DNA of 38,706 nt from NCBI GenBank assembly GCA_027036735.1, contig JALWDU010000046.1, forward strand, positions 1 through 38,706. Direction: 5' to 3'. The stretch comes from Aquificales bacterium. GTDB taxonomy: Bacteria; Aquificota; Aquificia; Aquificales; QOAS01. Below are positions 7,441 to 16,073 of the stretch, one piece after another (within the stretch, counting starts at the first letter, position 1; each line of letters begins with the position of its first letter). The translations under genes were made by a program, and so were the position numbers. The notes below the pieces were generated by a model. That model did no database searches and was not told the DNA's origin. It was given only the letters and a program-made list of their open reading frames with translations.

Positions 7441-7875
7441 ATGGATATAGGCGTTTTGTTAAACCATACCCTGGTCATTCAGGCTATCCTATTCCTGATA
7501 TTCCTATTTTTGGTCAATCTGATTTACATAAAACCCTACTCGAGGACGGTAGACCAGAGAAACGCCCGCATTTTGGAACTGAACAAGGAGGCCGAGAAGT
7601 TCCGCGAGGAGGCGGCGCACTACCTGAAGGAGGCGGAAAAGATTCTCGCCGAGGCTAGCGCAAAAGCCCACGAGATAATCGAAAAGGCGCGCAAAGAGGC
7701 TAAAGCCGAAGCCGACAGGATTATTGCCGAGGCGGAGCGCGAGGCGGAGGAGAAAATCGAAAAGGCTAAAGCCGAGATAGCGGAAGAGCTCGAGAAGGCT
7801 AAGGCGGAGCTCGAACAAAAGGTCGAGGTTCTCGCCAAAATAATCGTCGAAAAATTCGTCGGGGAGAGGAAGTAA
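7441..7875 (+). CDS. atpF: F-type ATP synthase subunit b' (first b-type subunit)
   Basis: Stator stalk subunit of F1Fo ATP synthase, 144 residues. One N-terminal transmembrane helix (about residues 8-30) leads into an almost uninterrupted charged alpha-helix rich in Lys, Glu and Ala, ending at FVGERK. This is the short b' type usually found where two different b subunits form a heterodimeric stalk. The start follows a clear GGGAGGAAGAA site. The stop overlaps the next start by one base (TAATG), so the two b genes are translationally coupled. Confidence 0.88.
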   Translation: MDIGVLLNHTLVIQAILFLIFLFLVNLIYIKPYSRTVDQRNARILELNKEAEKFREEAAHYLKEAEKILAEASAKAHEIIEKARKEAKAEADRIIAEAEREAEEKIEKAKAEIAEELEKAKAELEQKVEVLAKIIVEKFVGERK

Positions 7876-8447
7876 TGGGTAAAAAACATATATGGACTTT
7901 AACGGCTCTGCTGATTTCCGCCGGTATAGCCGCGGCGGCGGAGCACGCCGGCGGGGGGCACGAGTTGGAAAGCCCCGCCGTCCTTATCTGGAAGGGTATA
8001 AACATAGCTATAGTTGTCGGGGCACTGGTTTACTTCTTCAAGGACCCCTTCCTCAAGTGGGTTGAGGATTACAAAAACAGCATCCTAAAGAGCGTCCAGG
8101 AAGCCGAGGAGAACCACAGAAAGGCTAAGGAGGAACTCCAGAGGGCAAAAGAGGCTTTGGAAGAGGCTAAGAGGAAATATGAGGAAGGTTTAAAGGTAGC
8201 CGAAGAGACCGCCCAAAGGGAGAGGGAGCAGATAATCGCCCAAGCAAAAGAGGTTGCCGAACGTATTAGGGAGAAAGCCGAAAAGGTTATAGAGATAGAG
8301 ACCAACAAGGCAAAGGAAGAGCTTAGAAAATACGCCGCCGAGAAGGCTATAAGCCTTTCCCAAACAATGCTGAAAGAGGTATTCTCCGACCCCGAACAGC
8401 AGAAACGTTTCGCCGAAAGGATGCTCTCGGAACTCAGCAAAAATTAA
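7875..8447 (+). CDS. atpF: F-type ATP synthase subunit b (second b-type subunit)
   Basis: A 190-residue stator subunit. It begins with a signal-peptide-like hydrophobic stretch (about residues 5-22, ending in AAAAEHAGGG), then a membrane helix around WKGINIAIVVGALVYFF, then a long charged helix for dimerisation with the b' subunit. An extra N-terminal hydrophobic segment is known in b subunits of some Deltaproteobacteria, so this is a lineage feature rather than a fusion. It sits between b' and delta in the same operon and overlaps the preceding stop. Confidence 0.9.
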   Translation: MGKKHIWTLTALLISAGIAAAAEHAGGGHELESPAVLIWKGINIAIVVGALVYFFKDPFLKWVEDYKNSILKSVQEAEENHRKAKEELQRAKEALEEAKRKYEEGLKVAEETAQREREQIIAQAKEVAERIREKAEKVIEIETNKAKEELRKYAAEKAISLSQTMLKEVFSDPEQQKRFAERMLSELSKN

Positions 8448-8458
8448 GGGGGTAAACC

Positions 8459-9004
8459 ATGTCTCGCGGTTCGAATTTGGCAAAAAGGGTTGTTAAAGTC
8501 CTCCTAAACAGATTGGCGGGAAAAACGGAGGAGCAGATAAAGTTCCTCGAACTGCTGAAAACCTTGGACGAACTCTACAAAAAGAATAAAGCCTTTAAGG
8601 ATATCGTTTTGAACGAACAGCTATCCCTATCCGAAAAGGCGGCTATCGTTAAAGAATTCGTCGAAAGGCTCGATATAGAGGATAAGGGGCTCGCCGAAGA
8701 GCTGTTGTTATTTTTGATAAAGCACCACGCCTTTAAATACCTATCCCTGATAATTAGGGCATACCAATACGAGTTGGAAAACGTTCTTGGAACCGCAAAG
8801 GCGGAAGTAATTTCCGCATCCGAACTCCCCGAGGAGTTGAAAAAGAAATTGGTCGAAACCCTCGAAGGGAAATTGAATAAAAAACTCGAAGTGGAATTTA
8901 AAACCGACCCCGACCTTATAGGGGGTTTTGTTGTTAAAACTACCTCTTTTGTGGTGGACGCATCGGTTAAAGACCTTCTAAGGGAACTTGCACTCAAAAT
9001 ATAA
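8459..9004 (+). CDS. atpH: F-type ATP synthase subunit delta
   Basis: The 181-residue delta (OSCP-like) subunit that caps the F1 head and holds the b-stalk. The N-terminal helical bundle (about 1-105) and the C-terminal DPDLIGGFVVKTTSFVVDASVKDLLREL segment match the family; the IGG(F)V motif followed by D-(S/A)-x-K/R is diagnostic. The start is preceded by GGGGGTAAACC. It lies 11 bases after the second b gene and 18 bases before atpA. Confidence 0.92.
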   Translation: MSRGSNLAKRVVKVLLNRLAGKTEEQIKFLELLKTLDELYKKNKAFKDIVLNEQLSLSEKAAIVKEFVERLDIEDKGLAEELLLFLIKHHAFKYLSLIIRAYQYELENVLGTAKAEVISASELPEELKKKLVETLEGKLNKKLEVEFKTDPDLIGGFVVKTTSFVVDASVKDLLRELALKI

Positions 9005-9022
9005 CACTTTGGGAGGTAAAAC

Positions 9023-10552
9023 ATGGCTTTGTCCTATGAAGAGGCTTTGAAAATTTTGGAAGAGAGACTTAAAGAGTTTGAACCCAAGGCTAAATTGGAC
9101 GAGGTCGGTGTCGTTTACTACGTCGGTGACGGTGTCGCCAGGGCATACGGACTCGACAACGTAATGGCTATGGAAATCGTCGAATTCGACACCGGCGTTA
9201 AGGGTGTTGCGTTCAACCTCGAGGAAGACAACGTCGGTATTATCATACTCGGTTCCGAAGCGGGTATTAAAGAAGGTTCTTTGGTTAAGAGAACCGGTCA
9301 AATCCTCTCCATCCCCGTTGGAAAGGGTCTTATAGGTAGAGTTGTTGACCCCTTGGGTAATCCCCTCGACGGCAAAGGACCTATCGAATACGAATACTAT
9401 TCCCCCGTTGAAAAAATCGCACCCGGTATCGTCAAGAGGAAACCCGTTCACGAGCCCCTCCAAACCGGTATTAAGGCTATCGACGCCATGATTCCCATCG
9501 GTAGAGGTCAGAGGGAGCTCATCATCGGTGATAGGAACACCGGTAAAACCACCGTTTGTATCGATACCATTCTCGCCCAGAAACAGCACAACGAACAGAA
9601 CCCCGACGATAAGATTTACGCCGTTTACGTCGTTATAGGTCAGAGGAGAAACGCCGTTGCAAGGCTGGTTGACCTCCTCGAAAAACACGGCGCTATGGAA
9701 TACACCACCGTTGTGGTTGCCGACGCGAATATGGCACCCGCACTGCAATTCCTCGCACCCTTCAGCGGTTGTACGATTGGCGAATACTTCAGGGACAACG
9801 GTATGCACGCGGTCGTCATCTACGACGACCTGACCAAGCACGCCGAGGCTTACAGGGCACTCTCCCTACTTATGAGACGTCCCCCCGGTAGGGAAGCCTA
9901 TCCCGGTGACGTATTCTACCTCCACTCGAGGTTGCTCGAGCGTGCGGCAAAACTCAACGACGAGCTAGGCGCCGGTTCGTTGACCGCACTACCCATCATC
10001 GAGGCTAAGGCGGGTGACGTTACCGCATACATTCCCACCAACGTTATATCTATTACCGACGGTCAGATATTCCTCGAAACCGACCTCTTCAACAAAGGTA
10101 TAAGACCCGCTATTAACGTAGGTATTTCGGTTTCCAGGGTCGGTGGTGCCGCCCAAACCAAAATAATGAAAAAGGTTGCCGGTAAACTCCGTCTAGACCT
10201 CGCTCAGTTTAGGGAACTCGAGGCATTCGTTCAATTCGCGTCCGAACTCGACGAGGCTACCAAGAAGGTCATCGAAAGGGGTATGAGATTGGTCGAACTC
10301 CTCAAGCAGGAACCCTATAACCCCATTCCCTTCGAAAAGCAGGTTATAGCCATTTACGCCGGAACCAGGGGTTACCTCGACGATATACCCGTTGAGGCTG
10401 TTAGAAAATTCGAAAAAGAACTTTACGCTTACCTCGATGCGGAAAAACAAGACCTCCTGCAGAAAATTAGGGAGGTCAAAGACCTCACCCCCGAAATCGA
10501 AGAGGAAATTAAGAAAACCCTCGAAGAGTTCAAGAAAAAATTCGTTCCCTAA
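9023..10552 (+). CDS. atpA: F-type ATP synthase subunit alpha
   Basis: The 509-residue non-catalytic nucleotide-binding subunit of F1. The Walker [10 protein letters not shown] near residue 170, the downstream [22 protein letters not shown] signature and the SISDGQ-like SITDGQ are all present, and the length is normal for the family. The start has a strong GGGAGGTAAAAC site. Codon use is more regular than in neighbouring genes (many GGT, CTC, ACC codons), consistent with high expression. The operon ends here: a terminator follows, and atpG, atpD and atpC are not adjacent. Confidence 0.98.
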   Translation: MALSYEEALKILEERLKEFEPKAKLDEVGVVYYVGDGVARAYGLDNVMAMEIVEFDTGVKGVAFNLEEDNVGIIILGSEAGIKEGSLVKRTGQILSIPVGKGLIGRVVDPLGNPLDGKGPIEYEYYSPVEKIAPGIVKRKPVHEPLQTGIKAIDAMIPIGRGQRELIIGDRNTGKTTVCIDTILAQKQHNEQNPDDKIYAVYVVIGQRRNAVARLVDLLEKHGAMEYTTVVVADANMAPALQFLAPFSGCTIGEYFRDNGMHAVVIYDDLTKHAEAYRALSLLMRRPPGREAYPGDVFYLHSRLLERAAKLNDELGAGSLTALPIIEAKAGDVTAYIPTNVISITDGQIFLETDLFNKGIRPAINVGISVSRVGGAAQTKIMKKVAGKLRLDLAQFRELEAFVQFASELDEATKKVIERGMRLVELLKQEPYNPIPFEKQVIAIYAGTRGYLDDIPVEAVRKFEKELYAYLDAEKQDLLQKIREVKDLTPEIEEEIKKTLEEFKKKFVP

Positions 10553-10605
10553 TAGGTTTTCCCTTTTTCCTTCCGTCTATCGATAAAACTACTAAAGGAA
10601 ATTTT

Positions 10606-10635
10606 TTTGAAGGGAAAATTCCCCTCAAAGTTTTT
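10606..10635 (+). terminator. Rho-independent terminator of the atp operon
   Basis: TTTGA-A-GGGAA, a two-base AA loop, TTCCC-C-TCAAA: an 11-pair stem with one A/C mismatch, followed by GTTTTT. It lies about 50 bases after the atpA stop and overlaps the last codons of the convergent gene at 10625. Confidence 0.7.
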
Positions 10636-11341
10636 GAAGGTTTTCCGCTATCTCCTTGGCGAGGAGCAGGTAATTAAGTTCGCTTTCGAGGTTATTCTTC
10701 GCATCTATTAAAACCTCGATGGGAACAAAACCCCTCTGTTTAATCTTTTCGATAAAAGTTTCGGTGGTTTTTCCCAACAGAAGGGGAAATATCTTGTCTT
10801 GAAAACCTATGTTGGAGAGTATCGACAAAATCTGTTTTTCCTCAAAGGGGTATAGATATCCGCTTAACGGAAACCCTTTTAGTCCGAGATAGTATTCCCA
10901 CCCCTTTAGGATTGTATCCCTTTTTGCCACCGCTAAGGGGATATAAAAGGGTAATTTTTCCCTTAGGGTGGCTATTACTTTATCTGCTTTAGGAGGTTTT
11001 ACATTTCTCACAACCTCCGCCAGGTGGGGATTTCCAAGGATTTCGTCCAAAATTAGGGAAAAACCTTCCGTTAGAAATTCCCCTTTTAGTTCGGTGCAGT
11101 TTGGAATATCCCCACAATTGGAGGAAAGAATAAAAGTTTTTCCCTTTTGGGGAATGGCGGAAAGTATTTGAATTTCCCACTCGGTGGGGTTGGGTATTAA
11201 AAAGAGGGAAATGTCCCCGTCGGCGGGTAAGGGGCGGTCGGTATAGCGGAGACAGATATTACTTTGCGAATCTATCAGATAATCCCGAAGAAGGAGGTAA
11301 AGAAGATAACCTTCGCCGGAGGCGTAAACGTCTATAACCAT
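10625..11341 (-). CDS. Hypothetical protein, 238 residues, unrecognised
   Basis: An intact frame of 238 codons in the normal codon style of the window, so almost certainly a real gene. No signal peptide or obvious membrane segment. The N-terminal half looks like alternating beta/alpha (MVIDVYASGEGYLLYLLL..., DISLFLIPNP, KTFILSSN), compatible with a Rossmann-like or SIS-like fold. The C-terminal part ends in a helical VLIDAKNNLESELNYLLLAKEIAENL. No catalytic motif stands out. It is convergent with atpA. Upstream is an AT-rich stretch (TTAAAAATAAACTTTTT) and no ribosome binding site. No function is proposed. Confidence 0.7.
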   Translation of the reverse strand: MVIDVYASGEGYLLYLLLRDYLIDSQSNICLRYTDRPLPADGDISLFLIPNPTEWEIQILSAIPQKGKTFILSSNCGDIPNCTELKGEFLTEGFSLILDEILGNPHLAEVVRNVKPPKADKVIATLREKLPFYIPLAVAKRDTILKGWEYYLGLKGFPLSGYLYPFEEKQILSILSNIGFQDKIFPLLLGKTTETFIEKIKQRGFVPIEVLIDAKNNLESELNYLLLAKEIAENLQKL

Positions 11342-11380
11342 AAAAAGTTTATTTTTAATATCAATATTGTTAAAAAGAAG

Positions 11381-12286
11381 TTAACGGATAACTTGCAAAC
11401 CGTAAGACCTTAAAATCTCCCTTAATCTTTCCTCCTTCTCGGGTGGCATTTCGCAAAGGGGTAGCCTGAAGGATTTCTCCTCTATAAGTCCGAGCATCCA
11501 CGCCGCAGTCTTAACCGGTACGGGGTTGGTATCCATAAAAAGGGCTTTAAATAAGGGGAATAACCTGTAATGAATTTCCCTCGCTTTTTTAAAATCCCCT
11601 TCGAGGGCAGCGGAAACCATTTCCTTAACCTCTTTGGGGAGAATGTGATTTGCAACCGATATAACGCCGTCGGCACCGAGGGACATCATCGGGAGGGTTA
11701 GGCTATCGTCTCCCGATAGTATTACAAAATCCTTTCCGAGTTCCTTTTTCAATTCCGAAATCCTATCCATGTTGCCGACGCTCTCTTTGGAACCGACGAT
11801 GTTGGGACACTCCTCTCTCAACCTCTTTAAGGTCGAAACCTCTATCTCCCTGCAGGTTCTACCGGGAATGTTGTAAACGATAATGGGGATATCGACCTCT
11901 TTAGCCAAGGTTTTGTAATGTCTGTAAAGACCCTCTTGGGAAGGTTTGTTGTAATAGGGCACGACGACGAGGGCGGCATCCGCACCCGCTTCTTTTGCAA
12001 AGGCGGTAAGCTCTATAGCCTCGTGGAGGGAATTTGCACCGGTTCCCGCTATAACCGGCACGCGCCCGTTTACGTGCTCCACGGCAACCTTTATAACGTT
12101 TTCGTGCTCTTCGTAGGTCAGGGTGGGGCTTTCCCCCGTAGTTCCGCAGACCAAAATCGCATCGGTGCCGTTTTCTATCTGGTAATCGATGAGTTTCTTC
12201 AACCCTTCGTAGTCAACCTCTTTTCCGTTATTCCTAAAGGGGGTTATTAGTGCGATAACCGAACCTCTAATAGTTTCGTATCCCAT
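11381..12286 (-). CDS. dapA: 4-hydroxy-tetrahydrodipicolinate synthase
   Basis: Condenses pyruvate with aspartate semialdehyde in the lysine/diaminopimelate pathway, 301 residues. The Schiff-base Lys is in VGSKES (Lys167), the catalytic Tyr in VYNIPGRT (Tyr138), and the Thr pair in CGTTGESPTLT (Thr49/50). Ser stands before the active Lys where many family members have Ile or Val. The ATG at 12286 is chosen because AAGGAGG lies 6 bases upstream and the homology begins there (GSVIALITPF). The product feeds both lysine and the DAP used upstream of murF. Confidence 0.95.
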   Translation of the reverse strand: MGYETIRGSVIALITPFRNNGKEVDYEGLKKLIDYQIENGTDAILVCGTTGESPTLTYEEHENVIKVAVEHVNGRVPVIAGTGANSLHEAIELTAFAKEAGADAALVVVPYYNKPSQEGLYRHYKTLAKEVDIPIIVYNIPGRTCREIEVSTLKRLREECPNIVGSKESVGNMDRISELKKELGKDFVILSGDDSLTLPMMSLGADGVISVANHILPKEVKEMVSAALEGDFKKAREIHYRLFPLFKALFMDTNPVPVKTAAWMLGLIEEKSFRLPLCEMPPEKEERLREILRSYGLQVIR

Positions 12287-12379
12287 TACCGTCCTCCTTA
12301 GGTAGGATTTAAGTTTACCCACAAAAGGGAAGCTTTAGTTTCGCACGGAAATAGAAAAGGCGGAGAGAATAAAGCTTCT

Positions 12380-13570
12380 ATGAAGCTTTGGCTTTTCGGT
12401 CTTTACGGCATAGTCGGTTCCACCGCGGTTGTGGGTGAGAGAGCTATAAAAAAGGGATTGAGCGATACAACAGGTTTGGTTTCCGAATTGCCTATTTTTG
12501 AAAGGTTAAAAGATTACGCCCCCTTGGATTTCGAATTTGGCGGACACGATATAAGGGAAATTGATAAAAACCTCTTCCAAATAGTGGAGGAACACTGGGA
12601 ATTAAACCAACACTTCGATTACAGAATTCTTTTAAAACTCAAAGAGGATTTGGAAAAGATAAGAGCCAAAAAGGGAACTGCATTAAATTGCGGTGAAGGT
12701 GTCTTGGAGGAGTTAAAACCCCTTTCCACCCTTGAGGAGGAGGGTTTAACCCTTTCCCAAATAGTGGAGAGATTGGAAAAAGACCTTTTGGAGTTTGCCG
12801 ATAGCGAAACCGTTGCAATAAATGTCGCCTCCACCGAACCGACCCCCGAATTCGACCCCGAATATCACGCTACCCTGGAGGGGTTTGAAAGGGCTATAGA
12901 GGAGGATAGGAGGGATAAAGTCACGGCATCTATGCTCTACGCCTACGTTTCGCTGAAAAACGGCATACCCTTTGCAAACTTTACCCCCAGCGTTTCGTCC
13001 TCAATCCCCGCCTTAAAAGAGCTTGCCGAACGGGTTGGGGTTCCCCACGCCGGAAACGACGGAAAAACCGGGGAAACCCTGGTTAAAACCACCTTGGCAC
13101 CCATGTTCGCCTACAGAAATCTAAAAGTCTTGGGATGGATGGGTTACAACATTCTCGGAGACCTCGACGGGAAGGTGTTGGCGCACGAGCAGAACAAACG
13201 GAGCAAGATAGTTTCCAAAGATAAAGTTGTGGGCAAGATATTAGGCTACTACCCCTACACCATTACCGAGATAAATTACTTCCCCTCCCTGCAGGACAAC
13301 AAAACCGCCTTCGATTTTATACACTACCAAGGCTTTTTGGGAACTAAGATGAAGTTTTACTTCATTTGGGACGCCATAGACGCAATAGTAGCCGCGCCGC
13401 TCGTTTTGGATATAGCGCGCTTTCTACTCCTGGCTAAGAAGAAGGGACAAAAGGGTGTCGTTAAAGAGCTTGCCTTTTTCTTCAAATCGCCGATGGATAC
13501 CGACGAATACAACACCCACAAGCAGTTTGAAATTCTCAAAAAGTGGTTTGAAACTTTGGTTTCCTCTTAA
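12380..13570 (+). CDS. ino1: Inositol-3-phosphate synthase (hyperthermophile type)
   Basis: NAD-dependent cyclisation of glucose-6-phosphate to L-myo-inositol 3-phosphate, 396 residues. N-terminal dinucleotide-binding GLYGIVGSTAV, the central NDGKTGETLVKTTLAPMF with an active-site Lys, and the YNILGDLDGKVL...KRSKIVSKDKVV region with the remaining catalytic lysines are all visible. In thermophilic bacteria and archaea this enzyme usually starts synthesis of the thermoprotectant di-myo-inositol phosphate, a likely role here, though inositol lipids are possible. The partner CTP:inositol-phosphate cytidylyltransferase is not in the window. Monocistronic, with no ribosome binding site before the ATG. 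Confidence 0.93.
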   Translation: MKLWLFGLYGIVGSTAVVGERAIKKGLSDTTGLVSELPIFERLKDYAPLDFEFGGHDIREIDKNLFQIVEEHWELNQHFDYRILLKLKEDLEKIRAKKGTALNCGEGVLEELKPLSTLEEEGLTLSQIVERLEKDLLEFADSETVAINVASTEPTPEFDPEYHATLEGFERAIEEDRRDKVTASMLYAYVSLKNGIPFANFTPSVSSSIPALKELAERVGVPHAGNDGKTGETLVKTTLAPMFAYRNLKVLGWMGYNILGDLDGKVLAHEQNKRSKIVSKDKVVGKILGYYPYTITEINYFPSLQDNKTAFDFIHYQGFLGTKMKFYFIWDAIDAIVAAPLVLDIARFLLLAKKKGQKGVVKELAFFFKSPMDTDEYNTHKQFEILKKWFETLVSS

Positions 13571-13664
13571 AGGTTTCCTCCTATCTCCCTACACTTTTTA
13601 AGGGTTGTTATTCTCGGATACCTCAAAGGGTATTGCGAAAAAGGAAGGAAACTCAAAAAGTGTT
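13571..13664. other. Short intergenic region with an inverted repeat
   Basis: Between the convergent ino1 and folE genes, ACACTTTTT (13591-13599) is matched by AAAAAGTGT (13655-13663). A smaller ATACC/GGTAT hairpin lies inside the loop. It could act as a bidirectional transcription end, but there is no classic GC stem. Confidence 0.35.
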
Positions 13665-14300
13665 CTATTCCTTTATCTTCCTCAAAAAGTTCGCCCTTAG
13701 GTCTTCGCTCTCCTCGTAGAGTCCGTAAAAAGCCTCGGTAACCATATAGGCGTTGCTCTCGTTTACACCCCTTACGGTCATACACATGTGTTTAGCCTTT
13801 ACGTAAACCGCTATCCCCTTAACGGTTGGAAGTAGGTCTAAGAAAGTTTTAACAACCTGTTTGGTGAACAGCTCCTGTATTATGGGACGGCGGGCGAGCC
13901 ACTTTATTATTCTCGGTATTTTCGAAAGCCCGAGGACTTTGTCCTCGGGGATATATTCGAAGTAAACATTCCCAATTATCGGCAAAAAGTGGTGGGAACA
14001 TAGCGACTTTATCTCTATGGGACCCACAAATACGGGAACCTTTTCCACAACTTCGTCCGCCTCCATACTCGAGAGGTCGAAAACCGTCACCGGAGGCATT
14101 GGGGTGAAATTCCCCTCGGTAAATTCGAGAAACATCTTAGCAACCCTTCGGGGGGTGTCGACCATATTGGGGTCGTTTTTCCAATCGAAACCCAAAGTGG
14201 TGAGAAATTCTTCGAACAACCTTTCGAGTTTTTCCCTTCTCCTTTCCAGTTCCTCTTTGGGGAGTGGAAGGTTTTCCCAAGACTTTATCAGTTTTTCCAA
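13665..14300 (-). CDS. folE: GTP cyclohydrolase I
   Basis: Converts GTP to 7,8-dihydroneopterin triphosphate, first step for tetrahydrofolate and for 7-deazaguanines (queuosine), 211 residues. Zinc ligands are visible as Cys101 and His104 in SLCSHHFLP and Cys173 in KHMCMTVRGV. TPRRVAKM and GLSKIPRI are further signatures. The start codon appears to be TTG at 14300-14298, supported by GGAGG 7 bases upstream and by the absence of an in-frame ATG there. queC, a later enzyme of the deazaguanine route, lies 11 kb away. Confidence 0.95.
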   Translation of the reverse strand: MEKLIKSWENLPLPKEELERRREKLERLFEEFLTTLGFDWKNDPNMVDTPRRVAKMFLEFTEGNFTPMPPVTVFDLSSMEADEVVEKVPVFVGPIEIKSLCSHHFLPIIGNVYFEYIPEDKVLGLSKIPRIIKWLARRPIIQELFTKQVVKTFLDLLPTVKGIAVYVKAKHMCMTVRGVNESNAYMVTEAFYGLYEESEDLRANFLRKIKE

Positions 14301-14377
14301 CCTCGAACCTCCGAAGGGGGAATTTTAAAACCTTCCGCTTAAGGGGATTTATGAATTAAAAAAGAGACCAAAAGGGG

Positions 14378-14620
14378 TTAGCATTTACACTCCTTAACCT
14401 TCAGGGCGCGGAGGAAATCCATTACCGGACACCAGTTGGTAAACGCCGATTGAATTTGGTTGAGAGCCATAAATATCAAAAAGGCTTTCCAAAACCAGTG
14501 GACGCACGCGGCGGGTAGTATCCCTATTAGGGTCACCACCAATAAAACCGAACCGGCTATAAACCTAAGCCAGCGGGACATATCCCAATCCCTAAAGCCG
14601 GCAAATTCCACCTTAAACAT
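14378..14620 (-). CDS. DUF2892-type small inner-membrane protein
   Basis: An 80-residue membrane protein of the DUF2892 (YgaP-like transmembrane) type: an Arg-rich amphipathic start (MSRWLRFIAG), two hydrophobic segments at about 17-35 and 43-58, and the family's F(T)NWCP motif followed by a short cytoplasmic tail. The tail ends in KVKECKC, adding two cysteines. Function of the family is unknown. The ATG has no ribosome binding site but is preceded by TATATT, and shares its 27-base intergenic spacer with the divergent ispF. Confidence 0.8.
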   Translation of the reverse strand: MFKVEFAGFRDWDMSRWLRFIAGSVLLVVTLIGILPAACVHWFWKAFLIFMALNQIQSAFTNWCPVMDFLRALKVKECKC

Positions 14621-14647
14621 AAGAGCAGTTAATATAACAAACTCCTA
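14621..14647. promoter_or_regulatory. Bidirectional leaderless-type promoter (ispF / DUF2892)
   Basis: The 27-base gap between the two divergent ATG codons contains TTAATATAA (14629-14637). Read rightward it offers TATAAC 9 bases before the ispF ATG. Read leftward it offers TATATT 10 bases before the DUF2892 ATG. No Shine-Dalgarno sequence fits either start. Confidence 0.5.
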
Positions 14648-15121
14648 ATGTTCCGCATAGGATTTGGTTTTGACAGCCACCCCTTCGACCCCGAAGGGGA
14701 TAAACCTTTAAAACTGGGCGGTGTAATTATCTCTAACGAACTTTCCCTAAAGGGGCATTCCGACGCCGACGTTTTGCTCCACGCCATTACCGACGCAATT
14801 TTGGGCGCCTTAGCCGCACCCGACATAGGGGAATTGTTTTCTCCCAAAGACCCTAAGTGGAAAGATGCCCCCAGCGAGATTTTCCTCCGAAAGGCTATCT
14901 ATATGATGGAAGAACTCGGTTATAAGATAGGGAATATCGATTGCACCGTCGTTTGCGATAGACCTAAAATTTCGCCCCACAAGGAGAGGATTGTCGGAAA
15001 CTTGGCGAAACTCCTAAAGGTCGATAGGGGAAGGGTTAACGTAAAGGGGAAAACAACGGAGGGTTTTTGCGACATCGACGGTATAGCGGTATTTTGTAAC
15101 GCCTTGCTGATTAAGGTTTAA
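14648..15121 (+). CDS. ispF: 2-C-methyl-D-erythritol 2,4-cyclodiphosphate synthase
   Basis: MEP isoprenoid pathway enzyme, 157 residues, normal length. Metal ligands are in GFDSHPF (Asp9, His11) and LLHAITDAILGA (His45). The HSDADV motif and the C-terminal KGKTTEG segment that contacts the CDP moiety are intact. The TAA stop overlaps the TTAATT -10-like box of the following cinA-like gene. Confidence 0.96.
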   Translation: MFRIGFGFDSHPFDPEGDKPLKLGGVIISNELSLKGHSDADVLLHAITDAILGALAAPDIGELFSPKDPKWKDAPSEIFLRKAIYMMEELGYKIGNIDCTVVCDRPKISPHKERIVGNLAKLLKVDRGRVNVKGKTTEGFCDIDGIAVFCNALLIKV

Positions 15122-15131
15122 TTAACCCTTA

Positions 15132-16073
15132 ATGGGCTTTACCGTTTACTTTTTGAACACCTTCCCTTCCGAAGCCCAAGTTTCGAAAATTTTCCGCCTC
15201 TTTACCGACCTGCTTTGGGACATAGACCAGATAAAGTTTGAAAACGGTTCTTACCGCTCCTTTATAGGGAGAAAGGAAGATATAGTCGTCGTATCGCCGG
15301 AGATAGAGAGTCCTTTCCTCTACCTGGAGGAGTTGGTTTTAGACCATATAAACCTGTTTTTGCCCTTATCCACCGCCAAATGGGGGGAAGTGGAGAAATT
15401 GCTCCAAAGGGTGTGGGAGGAGGAGAACGTTTTCCACAAGAGGTTGTTCGTTTACAGAAGTTATCCCGATGCGGTGGAAAATATCCCGGTGGAAGAACTA
15501 TCCGATAACGTGTTACTCAACGAGAAATATCTTTCGGTAATCTCCGAGGAGAGAATCCCCCTTTTGGAAACCGAAGAGTTCTTTACCTCCGAAGGTGAAG
15601 AGTTGGAGGAGGTAGTCGGAAAACTGCTTAGGAGACGCCGCCTTACCGTATCCACCGCGGAGAGTTGCACCGGTGGTTTGGTAGCCGCCACACTGGTAAA
15701 CGTTCCCGGAAGTAGCGAATACTTCAAAGGTTCGGTTATAGCCTACTCCAACGAGGTAAAGGAAAAACTTTTGGGGGTTAAGAGGGAGACCTTAGAAAGA
15801 TTTGGAGCGGTCAGCCCACAAACCGCCGAGGAGATGGCTATCGGTGTGAGGAAACTCCTAAAGACCGACATAGGTATATCGACAACCGGAATAGCGGGAC
15901 CCGGCGGGGGAACGGCGGAAAAACCGGTTGGGTTGACCTATTTTGCCGTAGCCCATCCGGAGGGGGTTGAGGTATTTAAAAAGGTATTTCCCTACGATAG
16001 GAACCAGAATAGACTTTCGGCTACCTACTACCTGCTTTACCAACTTTACAGAATCCTTAAAAGGGAGCTTTAA
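15132..16073 (+). CDS. CinA-type amidohydrolase domain protein with divergent N-terminus
   Basis: A 313-residue protein. Residues about 155-313 form a complete CinA C-terminal domain (TAESCTGGLVAATL, FKGSVIAYSNEVKEKLLGV, GAVSPQTAEEMA, GIAGPGGGTAEKPVGLTYFAV), which in PncC deamidates nicotinamide mononucleotide to nicotinate mononucleotide. The first 150 residues sit where full-length CinA carries its COG1058 pyrophosphatase domain, but they are shorter and lack the opening ITIGDELL(x)G and the molybdopterin-binding-like GG motifs. The N-terminal half is therefore a strongly decayed COG1058 domain or a replacement. It converges on acyP with a 4-base stop overlap. NAD salvage is also served by the nicotinamidase at 31.6 kb. 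Confidence 0.85.
   Translation: MGFTVYFLNTFPSEAQVSKIFRLFTDLLWDIDQIKFENGSYRSFIGRKEDIVVVSPEIESPFLYLEELVLDHINLFLPLSTAKWGEVEKLLQRVWEEENVFHKRLFVYRSYPDAVENIPVEELSDNVLLNEKYLSVISEERIPLLETEEFFTSEGEELEEVVGKLLRRRRLTVSTAESCTGGLVAATLVNVPGSSEYFKGSVIAYSNEVKEKLLGVKRETLERFGAVSPQTAEEMAIGVRKLLKTDIGISTTGIAGPGGGTAEKPVGLTYFAVAHPEGVEVFKKVFPYDRNQNRLSATYYLLYQLYRILKREL

Noticed and set aside
8978-9841. Open frame of 287 codons antisense to atpA.
   Set aside because: It is a shadow of the highly biased atpA codons; the plus-strand protein is unmistakable ATP synthase alpha.
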